A stretch of DNA of 64,000 bases from Flammeovirgaceae bacterium (GCA_027487845.1 JAIYCV010000046.1:27481-91480); one strand, 5' to 3'; counted from the stretch's first letter, positions 44,160 to 54,001 are shown. The notes: generated by a model from the sequence alone, not told the origin. Program-made: numbers and translations.

Positions 44160-45719
44160 ATGCATAATTATACCATTTTGTGGGCCGATGACGAGATTGA
44201 TTTGTTGAAACCTCATATTTTATTTCTTCAGCAACGTGGTTATCTAATAACTCCTGTAAACAATGGTTTTGAAGCGATAGAATTGTGCGAACAACGAAAT
44301 TTTGATTTGGTTTTTTTGGATGAACATATGCCCGGCATGTCGGGGCTAGAAGCGTTGAATCAAATTAAAAACCTAAAGCCTAATCTTCCGGTGGTGATGA
44401 TCACAAAAAATGAGGAGGAGCATATTATGGAGGAGGCCATTGGTGGGAAAATTGCCGATTATTTGATCAAACCAATTAACCCAAGCCAGATTTTGCTATC
44501 GGTAAAAAAGATACTTGATAACAAAAGGTTAGTGATGGAAAAGACTAGCCTCGGTTATCAACAAGAATTTCAAAAAATAAGCTTGGCCTTTACCGATAGT
44601 TTGAGCCACGAAGAATGGGCAGACATCTATAAGAAATTGATCTATTGGGAATTGCAGATGGACGAGGCCGATAACCAAAGTATGTCGGAGGTGTTAGACA
44701 TGCAAAAGGTGGAGGCAAATGTTAATTTCTGCCGATTTATCAAGCGCAATTATGAAAGCTGGTTAAATGATCCGAAAGCCGACAGACCTCTACTTTCACA
44801 TCAAATTATTAAAAAAAAGGTATTCCCCGAATTAAAAGAAGGAACACCCACCTTTTTGATTGTGATTGATAATCTTCGGTTTGACCAGTGGAAAGTAATT
44901 GAACCTATTGTTTCAGAGTATTTAACGGTAGAGCATGAAGAGACCTATTACTCGATATTGCCTACCACTACGGCCTATGCCCGAAATTCAATTTTTGCTG
45001 GAATGATGCCCAGTGAGATAGCAAAAACAAACCCCGATTTATGGGTAGGCGAAGACGAAGACGATGGCAAAAATAACTTTGAAGACGAATTTTTACAGAA
45101 GCAACTGAAACGAAACAACATAAACATAAAGTCCTCCTACCATAAAATCAAAAAGCTAGAGGAGGGTCGTGACTTAGTTGATACCATCAATAACTTATTT
45201 AAGAATGATTTAAATGTAATCGTATACAATTTTGTCGACATGCTTTCACACGCGCGAACGGACATGGCAATGATTCGAGAGCTGGCTCCCGATGAAGCGG
45301 CCTATCGTTCGCTTACAAAATCGTGGTTTTCGCACTCTCCATTGCTGGATATTATTAAGAAAATTTCTGAGAAGAAGGTGAAAGTAATCATCACCACTGA
45401 CCACGGAACCATCCGCGTAAAGCGACCCTTTAAAATTGTGGGCGATAAAACAGTCAATTCTAACTTGCGCTATAAACAAGGTAAGAACCTCGGTTATGAA
45501 GGAGATAAGGTGATGGAGGCACCGAAACCTGAGCGGTTATTTCTTCCGAAAGGAAACATGTCAACCACCTATGTTTTTGCAATTGAAGATCAGTTTTTTG
45601 CTTACCCTAACAACTACAATTATTATGTAAATTTTTATAAGGATACTTTTCAGCATGGGGGGGTTAGTTTGGAAGAAATGATAATTCCCTTAATTTTTTT
45701 GAAGAGTAAAAATACATAG
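44160..45719 (+). CDS. porX: PorX response regulator with PglZ domain
   Basis: The 519-residue protein has an N-terminal receiver domain (acidic pocket D10, D11; phosphorylated D54 in FLDEHMPGM; K at DYLIKP) and a C-terminal PglZ/alkaline-phosphatase-like domain starting near TFLIVIDNLRFDQW, with metal ligands including a TTDHGT motif. It matches PorX, which with PorY controls type IX secretion and has phosphodiesterase activity on nucleotides in studied members. TsaE and alanine dehydrogenase genes follow on the same strand, as in many Bacteroidota. No porY lies in the window. Confidence 0.95.
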   Translation: MHNYTILWADDEIDLLKPHILFLQQRGYLITPVNNGFEAIELCEQRNFDLVFLDEHMPGMSGLEALNQIKNLKPNLPVVMITKNEEEHIMEEAIGGKIADYLIKPINPSQILLSVKKILDNKRLVMEKTSLGYQQEFQKISLAFTDSLSHEEWADIYKKLIYWELQMDEADNQSMSEVLDMQKVEANVNFCRFIKRNYESWLNDPKADRPLLSHQIIKKKVFPELKEGTPTFLIVIDNLRFDQWKVIEPIVSEYLTVEHEETYYSILPTTTAYARNSIFAGMMPSEIAKTNPDLWVGEDEDDGKNNFEDEFLQKQLKRNNINIKSSYHKIKKLEEGRDLVDTINNLFKNDLNVIVYNFVDMLSHARTDMAMIRELAPDEAAYRSLTKSWFSHSPLLDIIKKISEKKVKVIITTDHGTIRVKRPFKIVGDKTVNSNLRYKQGKNLGYEGDKVMEAPKPERLFLPKGNMSTTYVFAIEDQFFAYPNNYNYYVNFYKDTFQHGGVSLEEMIIPLIFLKSKNT

Positions 45720-46157
45720 GTGCGAATGGTAGGCGTGAAGTCGGTATTTCATTATGATTTTCAGCAACTAGACGAGGCCGCTCGCCTTCTTCAAGAAGCT
45801 GCGGGCGATTTAAGAGTTTGGGTTTTTAGAGGGGAAATGGGGGTTGGGAAAACCACCCTGATTAAAATGATCGCCAAACAAGTAGGTGTTAAAGAAACCG
45901 TTCAAAGCCCTACTTTTTCTATTGTCAACGAATATTCAGCTACTGAAAGAAAAGTCTTTCATTTTGATTTTTATCGGATTAAGAAGGAAGAAGAGGCAGT
46001 GGATATTGGCGTGGAGGAATATTTTTATTCTGATAACTTTTGCTTCATAGAGTGGCCAGAAAAAATCTCCTCGCTGCTACCTGATTCTTTTTTTGAAATA
46101 GCAATAAGTGTGGAAGCGAGCGGGTTTAGAAAAATAGAATATCGAAAGAATGAGTGA
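45720..46157 (+). CDS. tsaE: tRNA threonylcarbamoyladenosine ATPase TsaE
   Basis: TsaE is the ATPase of the complex that makes t6A in tRNAs. The 145-residue protein has Walker A GEMGVGKTT, the switch SPTFSIVNEY, and FHFDFYRIKKEEE with IEWPEKI near the end. GTG 45720 begins directly after the porX stop; ATG 45726 is an equally possible start. It overlaps the alanine dehydrogenase gene by 8 bases. Confidence 0.96.
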   Translation: MRMVGVKSVFHYDFQQLDEAARLLQEAAGDLRVWVFRGEMGVGKTTLIKMIAKQVGVKETVQSPTFSIVNEYSATERKVFHFDFYRIKKEEEAVDIGVEEYFYSDNFCFIEWPEKISSLLPDSFFEIAISVEASGFRKIEYRKNE

Positions 46158-47373
46158 AAAAAAGAAGAGCGGATTTGAAGCCCTTGCTAAGAGCAGCTTA
46201 TATCCGCAAGAAGAATTACTTCAAGTAAAGCGAAGCAAACATTCATTTGCAATTGGTTTACCGAAGGAGATTTCATTACAAGAGAACAGGATCAGTTTAA
46301 CACCTGATGCTGTTGCGCTGCTCACATCACAAGGCCATGAAGTTATGGTGGAGACGAAGGCCGGAGAAGGTTCTAAATTTAGCGACAAGCTGTATAGCGA
46401 GGCGGGCGCAAAAATCGTATATTCTCCATTGGAAGTATACAAAGCAGAAGTGATTCTCAAGATTGAGCCGCCCACGTTGGAAGAACTTGAGTTTTTCAAA
46501 CCAGGGCAAACGCTTATCTCCGCACTGCAACTAGGTAATCTGGATAAAGAATATATAGACGCGATTACAAAAAAGCGAGTGACCGCGTTGGCCTATGAGT
46601 TTATCGAGGACAAAGTAGGGGGGATGCCAATTATACGCGCTATGAGTGAGATAGCAGGCAGCACGGTAATATTAATTGCTGCCGAGTACTTGAGTACTGT
46701 GAATAAAGGTAAGGGAGTAATTTTGGGTGGGATAACTGGTGTTCCACCTACAAAAGTAGTAATTGTAGGTGCAGGAACTGTTGCGGAGTACGCGGCAAGG
46801 GCTGCGCTTAGCTTAGGTGCGGAGATTCAAGTTTTCGATAATCAGATCTATAAGCTGCGTAGAATAAAGCACACACTTGGTCATCAATTTTACACCTCTA
46901 CCATAGACACCAGTACGCTAAGCGAAAGTTTAAAAAAGGCCGATGTTGTAATTGGCGCTTTACGAGCTGAGAAGGGCAAAATTCGCCATGTCATTAGTGA
47001 AGAAATGGTGAGTCAAATGAAGCCAGATTCTTTAATTATTGATTTAAGTATTGACCAAGGGGGATGCGTAGCAACTTCTGAAATAACTACTCATGATAAG
47101 CCTGTCTTTAGAAAGTATGATGTAATTCATTATTGCGTGCCAAACGTTGCCTCGCGGGTAGCCCATACGGCCGCAACGGCACTAAGCAATATCTTTACGC
47201 CAACCATTATTCGCGCTGCCGAAGAAGGTGGGGTAGAAGCGATGATCTTTGCCCACAAGTGGTTTATGAAAGGGGTTTATACTTATAAAGGTGGATTAAC
47301 AAATGAGTCGCTGGCACACAAATTTGGTATGAAATACAAAAATATTGAGTTGTTAATGGCGGCAAGGGTATAG
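46150..47373 (+). CDS. ald: alanine dehydrogenase
   Basis: The 407-residue protein belongs to the alanine dehydrogenase/NAD(P) transhydrogenase family. It has the N-terminal IGLPKEISLQENRISLTP, and the substrate region around ISALQLGNLD. The NAD-binding GAGTVAEYAARAALSLGAE is followed by an acidic residue in VFDNQ that favours NAD. It ends in VASRVAHTAATALSNI. It interconverts alanine and pyruvate with ammonia. A 30-residue N-terminal extension compared with classical enzymes is usual in Bacteroidota. It ends the porX-tsaE-ald operon before a bidirectional terminator. Confidence 0.9.
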   Translation: MSEKKKSGFEALAKSSLYPQEELLQVKRSKHSFAIGLPKEISLQENRISLTPDAVALLTSQGHEVMVETKAGEGSKFSDKLYSEAGAKIVYSPLEVYKAEVILKIEPPTLEELEFFKPGQTLISALQLGNLDKEYIDAITKKRVTALAYEFIEDKVGGMPIIRAMSEIAGSTVILIAAEYLSTVNKGKGVILGGITGVPPTKVVIVGAGTVAEYAARAALSLGAEIQVFDNQIYKLRRIKHTLGHQFYTSTIDTSTLSESLKKADVVIGALRAEKGKIRHVISEEMVSQMKPDSLIIDLSIDQGGCVATSEITTHDKPVFRKYDVIHYCVPNVASRVAHTAATALSNIFTPTIIRAAEEGGVEAMIFAHKWFMKGVYTYKGGLTNESLAHKFGMKYKNIELLMAARV

Positions 47374-47411
47374 CGATTTTTGTTGCGAAGTAGTTCAAGT
47401 TGATATAAAGC

Positions 47412-47439
47412 AAAATGCCAGACTTACATCTGGCATTTT
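47412..47439. terminator. bidirectional terminator between ald and mdh
   Basis: A perfect 11-bp stem, AAAATGCCAGA (47412-47422) with TCTGGCATTTT (47429-47439), has a 6-nt loop and serves the convergent ald and mdh transcripts. Confidence 0.9.
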
Positions 47440-47464
47440 CTACTTATAAATATACTCTTTGATC

Positions 47465-48397
47465 TTATTTTGAGAGATTATCCAAAACAGCCATTACTTC
47501 CTTCACATGCTGGCGGCTGGTTTCTAGCAGTGCTTTTTCGTCTGAGTTCAAATCAAGTTCAATTACTCGTTCAACGCCATTCTTACCCAACACAACGGGT
47601 ACCCCCAAATAGCAATCTTTTATACCGTATTCTCCATCTAATTGTATGCAAACAGGAAGTACTCTTTTTTGATCTTTTACAATCGCTTCCACCATCTGTG
47701 CGGCAGCAGAACCAGGCGCGTACCAAGCGGATGTTCCCATTAATTTCACCAACTCTCCGCCCCCCACTTTGGTGCGTTCAATAATAGCATTCAATTTATC
47801 TTTATCGATCAATTCAGTAACTGGGATCCCTCCCACAGTTGTATAACGCGGAAGCGGCACCATTGTATCGCCATGGCCACCTAACAGCATTGCTTGAATA
47901 TCTTTTGGTGATACATTTAGCGCCTCCGCTAAAAAAGCCCTATAGCGAGCGGTATCCAGAATGCCAGCCATACCAATTACTTTGGTGCGGGGAAGCTTGG
48001 AGGTAATATGCGCTTGATAGGTCATTACGTCCAATGGATTTGAAACGACAATGATAATTGCATTTGGCGAATGTTTCACAACGTTTTCAGTAACCGACTT
48101 CACGATTCCGGCATTGGTGCCAATTAAATCATCGCGCGTCATGCCTGGCTTACGTGGAAGCCCCGAAGTAATCACCACCACATCTGAACCGGCAGTCTTT
48201 ACATAGTCATTAGTTGAGCCAATTGTTCGACTGTCATACAAATCAATCGGAGCTTTTTGCCAAATGTCAAGTGCTTTTCCTTCCGCAAATCCCTCTCGGA
48301 TGTCCACCAAAACAATTTCATTTGCAATTTCTTTATATGCCAATACATCTGCACATGTGGCACCTACATTTCCAGCTCCGACAACAGTTACTTTCAT
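47465..48397 (-). CDS. mdh: malate dehydrogenase
   Basis: The 310-residue NAD-dependent malate dehydrogenase of the LDH-like type has the Rossmann motif GAGNVGATCAD, substrate arginine motif GLPRKPGMTRDDL, and the active-site His in LLGGHGDTMVPL. It oxidises malate to oxaloacetate in the citric acid cycle. It is separated from tilS by about 78 bases on the same strand. Confidence 0.96.
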   Translation of the reverse strand: MKVTVVGAGNVGATCADVLAYKEIANEIVLVDIREGFAEGKALDIWQKAPIDLYDSRTIGSTNDYVKTAGSDVVVITSGLPRKPGMTRDDLIGTNAGIVKSVTENVVKHSPNAIIIVVSNPLDVMTYQAHITSKLPRTKVIGMAGILDTARYRAFLAEALNVSPKDIQAMLLGGHGDTMVPLPRYTTVGGIPVTELIDKDKLNAIIERTKVGGGELVKLMGTSAWYAPGSAAAQMVEAIVKDQKRVLPVCIQLDGEYGIKDCYLGVPVVLGKNGVERVIELDLNSDEKALLETSRQHVKEVMAVLDNLSK

Positions 48398-48475
48398 TTT
48401 CGACAGGTTTATATTTGATCAGGGTTAATTTACAGGCGGCAATTTATCAACCTCATCATGAAACAAAAAAGATTT

Positions 48476-49795
48476 TTATCTAATTCGGTACTTTATTTTC
48501 AAATGCAAGATCGATTTTGTCTGGTTGGTTATTTTAAAGCGATCATCAATGCGATAGCCAACAACCCAACAGATATTATTTTCTGATTCCATCACTAAAA
48601 CCTTATTTTTATCGGGCATCGAGATTTTTTCATCGATCAAGAAATCACTCACTTTTTTCTTTTTATCCATACCCAATGGGTAAAAGAGATCTCCATTTTT
48701 CCGGGTGCGAATACGTAACGGAAATTTGAGACAGTCCCTATCAAGATACGCCTCTAGGGGGCTAGAAGAAAATGCTACATTTTGTGTTTCAGTTAGGGTT
48801 ATTTCACAATTGTTGAGCTCAATAGATGTATCGTTTTCTTTGATTTCTATCAGTTGGTTTTCAATAGACTGTTTTGTGATAATAAATGATTCACGATCAA
48901 TAGTAAGCGTAAATTCATTTGTATGAAATTGTTTCCCAGATTGACCAAAAATTGAATCCATAACCAATTCACATTGATCCACATTAAACCCATACTCTTT
49001 AATCAGTTCCCAAAGAACTCCCGCTTTGTTATGAAATTGGCTAATAACTTCTTTTGAAATTATCACCTGATTATTGTTTTGTGAAACGTATTGAGTAGCT
49101 AAATATTGATGCGCAAATTTGACTAGCTCCTCTTCGGCATTGAATCGTGTGGCATTGTGTAGAAATGTGTTCTCTAAGGACGGATTGATTTCCTTTAGTT
49201 TTGGAATAACTTCATGACGTAAAAAATTACGATGATAGTTGGAACTGCTGTTGCTTACATCTTCTCTCCATTTTAAGTTTTTATTTTTTGCGTAGAATTG
49301 AAGCTCTTCCTTTCTGAAAAGTAAAAGTGGTCGTATTAGCTTATCGGCTTGAGAGGGCATGCCGCGCATACCGCTAATGCCTGTGCCTCGAACAAAATTA
49401 AGAAGAGAAGTCTCTATATTATCATTCAAGTGATGGGCGGTCATCAAAAAGTCTATTTTCTCTTTCCTCATTATTTCTGCAAACCACAGGTAGCGCAGTT
49501 GTCGAGCAGCCATTTGCTTGCTTATGCCATGCTTTTTTGCGAAAGTGAGCGTATCAAACCTTGTTACGAAAAACGCGGCTCCGTATTGCTCGGCTAATTC
49601 TTTTACGAAACACTCATCGCCATTTGAGTCTTCGCCTCTCAATTCAAAATTCACATGCGCAACCGAAAAGTTCAGATTAGCTTTCGCTGCTAAGTCTAAC
49701 AGCACCGTGGAGTCTAAACCACCACTTACGGCAAGTAAAATCTTTTGTGAGGGCGAAACTAGCGTGCCGATGAAAGTGTTGAATCGATCTTGCAT
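48476..49795 (-). CDS. tilS: tRNA(Ile)-lysidine synthase TilS
   Basis: TilS modifies C34 of tRNA-Ile(CAU) with lysine so that it reads AUA. The 439-residue protein has the PP-loop SGGLDSTV (residues 24-31), TAHHLNDNIETSLLNFVRG, and a C-terminal substrate-binding domain. The length is typical. It is followed by mdh and preceded, with a 27-base gap, by the DUF4835 gene, all on the minus strand. Confidence 0.96.
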   Translation of the reverse strand: MQDRFNTFIGTLVSPSQKILLAVSGGLDSTVLLDLAAKANLNFSVAHVNFELRGEDSNGDECFVKELAEQYGAAFFVTRFDTLTFAKKHGISKQMAARQLRYLWFAEIMRKEKIDFLMTAHHLNDNIETSLLNFVRGTGISGMRGMPSQADKLIRPLLLFRKEELQFYAKNKNLKWREDVSNSSSNYHRNFLRHEVIPKLKEINPSLENTFLHNATRFNAEEELVKFAHQYLATQYVSQNNNQVIISKEVISQFHNKAGVLWELIKEYGFNVDQCELVMDSIFGQSGKQFHTNEFTLTIDRESFIITKQSIENQLIEIKENDTSIELNNCEITLTETQNVAFSSSPLEAYLDRDCLKFPLRIRTRKNGDLFYPLGMDKKKKVSDFLIDEKISMPDKNKVLVMESENNICWVVGYRIDDRFKITNQTKSILHLKIKYRIR

Positions 49796-49822
49796 GACCT
49801 CATAAAGGTAGGCCTTGTAAAT

Positions 49823-50722
49823 TCAATTAGAAATTATCTTTTGGTAAACAGTTCTTTTTGGGTCGATCGAAGTAAGAATGTCGTATGAGTCACGCTTTAT
49901 ACCGATACTACCTTCTGAAAAGATATTAGCCAATTCAACCGCCTTTGTATCAAAGAAGGAGATCACAAAAATGGAAGTTGGGTTTATGTTCCAAACCTTT
50001 TTAACCGTCTTTACCACATCCAGAATTATTTCTCTACTCGCTTCCGGGGTCTTGTCGTAAGTGTCTAAGGCAAGGCGATGATACCTATACGTATTTTTGC
50101 GGAGATCAAGCATTTGAGGATTGTTGATATTCTCAATTAACGCATAGCGATTTCGGGTACCGCTCAACGCTTGCCATCCGTTGCGGCCAGAGGTTTGAGC
50201 ATTATTTACAACATTAAGAGCTTTTTGAAAATATGTGGTGCCACCAAGTTCAGCAAAAGAATCATCGTCCATTCCGATGATAACATAGGCGTAGTAGGCA
50301 AGAATGGAGGTAAGATTGCTGATGTAGCTGTTATCATTGTATTCAAGTGGCTGCGATTCTATGTATTCAAATTCCCAATCACGGTCAGCAAAATTCAATA
50401 ATATGGTTTCGTAGTTACTATGAAAAACAGGCCGAGAAGAAGTGATTTGTGCACTTGCTTTGAAGTTGCCGATCGATGGGTTGTTGTTGGGCTGTATATT
50501 CAAGAAAATTGAACAACTTATTTTTTCATGATTCTTGTAAGTATCGGTCGTCCATTTTCGTGTGTTCATGAAATTGGCGAATGCGCGCTCCATGTCTTTA
50601 AAGACGGACCGATCACTGCTGGCTACCTGTTGGTCGTTGATTACCACTTTGCAGTTTAGTTCTTGACCGACTGACGCAGCGGTTGTAAAAAGAAGAGCAA
50701 GGAGTAAACTAGGCTTTTGCAT
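49823..50722 (-). CDS. DUF4835 family exported protein (PorD-like)
   Basis: The protein (299 residues from ATG 50722) has a signal peptide (MQKPSLLLALLFTTAASVGQ) and then fits DUF4835, with ELNCKVVIN, SSDRSVFKDMERAFANFMN and YYAYVIIGMDDDSF. Some databases, as I recall, link this family to type IX secretion as PorD; I cannot verify it here. ATG 50722 is chosen over an in-frame upstream start at 50755 because it gives a clean signal peptide. It overlaps the end of coaBC by 14 bases. The order bamD - rpoZ - coaBC - DUF4835 is widespread in Bacteroidota. Confidence 0.87.
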   Translation of the reverse strand: MQKPSLLLALLFTTAASVGQELNCKVVINDQQVASSDRSVFKDMERAFANFMNTRKWTTDTYKNHEKISCSIFLNIQPNNNPSIGNFKASAQITSSRPVFHSNYETILLNFADRDWEFEYIESQPLEYNDNSYISNLTSILAYYAYVIIGMDDDSFAELGGTTYFQKALNVVNNAQTSGRNGWQALSGTRNRYALIENINNPQMLDLRKNTYRYHRLALDTYDKTPEASREIILDVVKTVKKVWNINPTSIFVISFFDTKAVELANIFSEGSIGIKRDSYDILTSIDPKRTVYQKIISN

Positions 50723-51917
50723 GGAGTAGGTTGCCAATCGCATTGACAATGTCATTGGCCACTTCTTTTTTTGATTTCAAACTAAACTCCTCTATTTTTT
50801 TGTTTCGATCCATGATCGAAATTTTATTAGTATCGTGGCCGAATCCAGCTCCGGAATCGCGCAACGAATTAAGCACAATCAAATCAAAGTTCTTTGTTTC
50901 TAACTTTTTTTCAGCGTTGCTTTTTTCATTCTCTGTTTCCAATGCAAATCCGACAATCAATTGTCGATCTTTTTTCTTTTTTCCCAGTTCGGCCGCTATA
51001 TCTTTTGTTTTAGTGAGTTCAATAACAAGATTCCCTTCCGTCTTTTTAATTTTTTGATCGGCCACCAAAACAGGGCGATAATCTGCCACAGCAGCCGAAA
51101 GGACAGCAATGTCTATTCCATCAAAAAAATCGATACACTTTTGGTACATCTCTTCTGCAGAAACGACAGGGTAGGTCGTAATATTATGGTGATTAGCAGA
51201 CTGAGCGGTAGGGCCAGAAACTAAAATAACTTCTGCCCCCATCCCTGCTAGGCTTTCTGCAATGGCAAAACCCATTTTTCCGCTTGAATTGTTTCCTATG
51301 AAACGAACCGGATCAATCGCTTCGTATGTGGGGCCAGCAGTAACGAGTGCCTTTTTTCCACTAAGCATGAGTTTTTTTCCAACGTGTTTAGATAAATAAC
51401 TTAGTATTTCTTCGGGTTCGGCCATTCGGCCATTTCCTATCAATCCGCTGGCAAGTTCACCGAAGCCAGGGGCTATAATTTGATTGCCAAATGATTTAAG
51501 CTTATCAAAATTGCTGCATGTAGACGGGTGTTGAAGCATATCCAAGTCCATTGCCGGGGCGAACAAAACTGGACATCGAGCAGATAGATAAGTGGCATCT
51601 AATAACGTTTGGCAAATACCATTGGCTAGTTTCGCAATGGTGTTGGCGGAGGCAGGAGCTACCACAAAGACATCCGGCCAAAGCCCCAACTCTACGTGGT
51701 TGTTCCATTGCCCAGCATCATCTTTAATAAACTTACTAAAAACCGGATTTTTAGAAAGCGTAGCTAGCGTTAGAGGGGTTATAAAATTATGAGCAGACGG
51801 TGTCATGATCACTTTCACCTCTGCCCCGGCTTTTACCAAAAGCCGCACAAGAACTGCTGATTTGTAGGCCGCAATACTGCCGCATACTCCTAGCAGAATT
51901 TTCTTGCCAGCAAGCAT
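50709..51917 (-). CDS. coaBC: bifunctional CoaBC
   Basis: CoaBC joins cysteine to 4'-phosphopantothenate and decarboxylates the product in CoA synthesis. The 402-residue protein has the flavin decarboxylase CoaC (residues 1-180) with LGVCGSIAAYK, the active-site N-H-V region of WNNHVELGLWPDVFVVAPAS, and GICQTLLDATYLSARCPVLF. The CTP-dependent CoaB follows (from about 187: VTAGPTYEAIDPVRFIGN). CoaD is at 25406-25861. It is separated from rpoZ by 6 bases. Confidence 0.97.
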   Translation of the reverse strand: MLAGKKILLGVCGSIAAYKSAVLVRLLVKAGAEVKVIMTPSAHNFITPLTLATLSKNPVFSKFIKDDAGQWNNHVELGLWPDVFVVAPASANTIAKLANGICQTLLDATYLSARCPVLFAPAMDLDMLQHPSTCSNFDKLKSFGNQIIAPGFGELASGLIGNGRMAEPEEILSYLSKHVGKKLMLSGKKALVTAGPTYEAIDPVRFIGNNSSGKMGFAIAESLAGMGAEVILVSGPTAQSANHHNITTYPVVSAEEMYQKCIDFFDGIDIAVLSAAVADYRPVLVADQKIKKTEGNLVIELTKTKDIAAELGKKKKDRQLIVGFALETENEKSNAEKKLETKNFDLIVLNSLRDSGAGFGHDTNKISIMDRNKKIEEFSLKSKKEVANDIVNAIGNLLHAKA

Positions 51918-51923
51918 GTCGGC

Positions 51924-52244
51924 TTATAATTCAACGGTTGGCTCTTGCCCCTGAAGCCTGTACATCAATTTGCTTTCAAGAAACTCTTCTATTGCTGACG
52001 AAGTAGGTTTTGGCATTCGTTCATAGAATTTGGAAATTTCTATTTGCTCACGGTTTTCAAAAACCTCTTCCAAATTATCAACCGTTGTGGCAAACTCTGA
52101 AAGCTTTCCGTTGAGCTCTTCTTTTATATTGATTGCAATCTGTCTTGACCTTTTCGAAATAACGACCACCGATTCGTAGATGTTACCAGTTTCCTTTGTT
52201 ATCTTATCGATATCGCGCGTAATTATTGACGGTTGTGCTGCCAT
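51924..52244 (-). CDS. rpoZ: RNA polymerase omega subunit
   Basis: The 106-residue protein fits the Bacteroidota omega subunit: ITRDIDKITKETGNIYESVVVISKRSRQI near the N terminus, then a helical tail. Omega stabilises the beta-prime subunit. It sits 5 bases downstream of bamD and 6 upstream of coaBC, in the conserved order of the phylum, which supports the call despite the family's low sequence conservation. Confidence 0.88.
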   Translation of the reverse strand: MAAQPSIITRDIDKITKETGNIYESVVVISKRSRQIAINIKEELNGKLSEFATTVDNLEEVFENREQIEISKFYERMPKPTSSAIEEFLESKLMYRLQGQEPTVEL

Positions 52245-52249
52245 GTAGT

Positions 52250-53092
52250 TTAAGAATTAGAGTTTTTCGGTTTTAATTTATTGGCCTTTTCTAGGCTATC
52301 GGAATACAATTTTTCTGCTTGTTTTAAGAATGCGCTGTTAGGGTAGGTATCTACCAATTCGCGATAGGACTCTAACGTTAAGTTATAACGTTCTAACTGT
52401 TTCGTTGAAATGCTTTGGTCAGCCAATGCATGCTGCGCAATGATCTTTTTATATAGAAGTTCTTCAATATAGTGAGAGTCTGGAAAATTTTTACGAAAGC
52501 CATCCATAGCCACAATGGCAGCTTTGTATTGCTTTAATTTTAAATATAGAGTTACATCTTCAAATCCCTTTCGCTCAAGTTTCTCCTGACAGTTTGCAAT
52601 TACTCCTACAGCCTTCTCCTGAAAAGTGCTGGAAGGATACATGTTTAAAAAATTTTGCATGGCCGCCATCGCCTCAACACTACTTTTTTGATCTAAATTA
52701 AAATCAGGAGAAGATATATAAAGAGAGTAGGCATACATAAAGCGAGCTTCGATAGCAAGTTGGCTTCGCCCGTAGGTCTCGTAAAACGTCTTAAACTGAT
52801 TGGATGCCAGCAAATAGGTTTTTTCGTAGTAACGGCAATATCCTAAATAGAATTCTACCTTTTCGCCCTCCGGCAAACCACGAACAATGGGTTGAATCTG
52901 CTCAAAAAGAATGGATGAGTGATAATAGTCTTTCTTTTCATAATAACTTAGGGCTGCATCATATTTTACGCGCCAGTCTTCACTTCTTTCCACAGCTCTA
53001 AACTTGCTACAATTGGCTAAAATCAATATTACAGAAACAGCCAAAATTGTCCTGAGATTATAGATAGCTCGATAAGAAACCCAATTAAACAT
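52250..53092 (-). CDS. bamD: outer membrane assembly lipoprotein BamD
   Basis: BamD is an essential partner of BamA in inserting outer membrane beta-barrels. The protein (280 residues from ATG 53092) has a lipoprotein signal (lipobox ILANC) and then tetratricopeptide repeats, with YDAALSYYEKKDYYHSSILF and YELVDTYPNS-like YRELVDTYPNSAFLKQAEKL. ATG 53092 is chosen over an in-frame start at 53140 because the shorter form places the signal near the N terminus. It heads the bamD-rpoZ-coaBC-DUF4835 operon. Confidence 0.94.
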   Translation of the reverse strand: MFNWVSYRAIYNLRTILAVSVILILANCSKFRAVERSEDWRVKYDAALSYYEKKDYYHSSILFEQIQPIVRGLPEGEKVEFYLGYCRYYEKTYLLASNQFKTFYETYGRSQLAIEARFMYAYSLYISSPDFNLDQKSSVEAMAAMQNFLNMYPSSTFQEKAVGVIANCQEKLERKGFEDVTLYLKLKQYKAAIVAMDGFRKNFPDSHYIEELLYKKIIAQHALADQSISTKQLERYNLTLESYRELVDTYPNSAFLKQAEKLYSDSLEKANKLKPKNSNS

Positions 53093-53185
53093 CGAGGAAA
53101 GCGTTTTTTTAAGCCTGCAAATATACGACTCGAAAGACAAATTTCAATCTTTATAGCTTGAGACTGTCAAAAAGGAATTTTAGTT

Positions 53186-53887
53186 TCACTTCCGCACAAT
53201 AAGTTTTCGGGTTAACACTGCCTCTTGATCAATGTAAATGGTGTAGAAATAAACACCGATGGGCAGGTCTTCGGTTGGAATTTTTAGTTTTGTTTCTGAT
53301 GATGGCAATTGATAATCCCCCAAAACTCTACCTAGAATGTTATGAATTAGCAATTTAGCTTTAACATTTTCACTATTTATTTTATACTCCATAAATGCCT
53401 GATCTGAGGCGGGATTGGGATAAACATCCTGAAGTGTAATCTCTTTCGATTGAAAAATATAGGCTTTTGATCTTTCTTCAACACTTACCGTGACGGAATG
53501 CTCGGCAACTTCCTTAGCCACACCTTTCAAGAAGAATTCAAATTTTAAGCTCGTTTGGCCACTTATTATGCCAGTTTCAAGTACAAAGTAAAGACTTTGA
53601 ATTGTTTCATTCCCCTCGATTGTAACCGAGAAATCAGTCACTCCAAGTTCCTGACAACTATTGTTGGCGCAAAAGTAGCCCTTCGGTGGACTGCCCATTT
53701 CGCCCGAAACATTTCGAACAATGTAAGTTTGTTGTTTGTCAGAGTTATTTTTGAGCCGAAGTGGAATTCTCAGCTTTTGAACAGAAGTAGTTTGATAAAA
53801 ATCTTGCTTATCGAGTAGTTCTAACGTTTGAGAAAAAATGTTTTCAGTAGAAAAAGCAATCAAACAAATGATTAGAAACTGCTTCAT
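53186..53887 (-). CDS. exported protein with T9SS type A sorting domain
   Basis: The 233-residue protein has a signal peptide (cleavage near NIFSQ), a beta-rich region of about 140 residues, and a C-terminal sorting domain. The sorting domain shows the typical DVYPNPASDQAFMEYKI, LLIHNILGRV and LPIGVYFYTIYID, ending in KLIVRK. The C terminus targets cargo to the type IX system, whose regulator PorX is encoded at 44160. The cargo domain is unrecognised. The order of the signals and the C-terminal Lys-Arg ending leave little doubt. Confidence 0.92.
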   Translation of the reverse strand: MKQFLIICLIAFSTENIFSQTLELLDKQDFYQTTSVQKLRIPLRLKNNSDKQQTYIVRNVSGEMGSPPKGYFCANNSCQELGVTDFSVTIEGNETIQSLYFVLETGIISGQTSLKFEFFLKGVAKEVAEHSVTVSVEERSKAYIFQSKEITLQDVYPNPASDQAFMEYKINSENVKAKLLIHNILGRVLGDYQLPSSETKLKIPTEDLPIGVYFYTIYIDQEAVLTRKLIVRK

Positions 53888-54001
53888 ACTCCACTCATAA
53901 TATCGGACAATTTAGTAAAACGAAGTAGATAGATTAATGAATCCGATAATTATTTTTTTTAAAAGGCATAATAACTAGTGGAAATGGCCGTTTTGTTCTG
54001 C

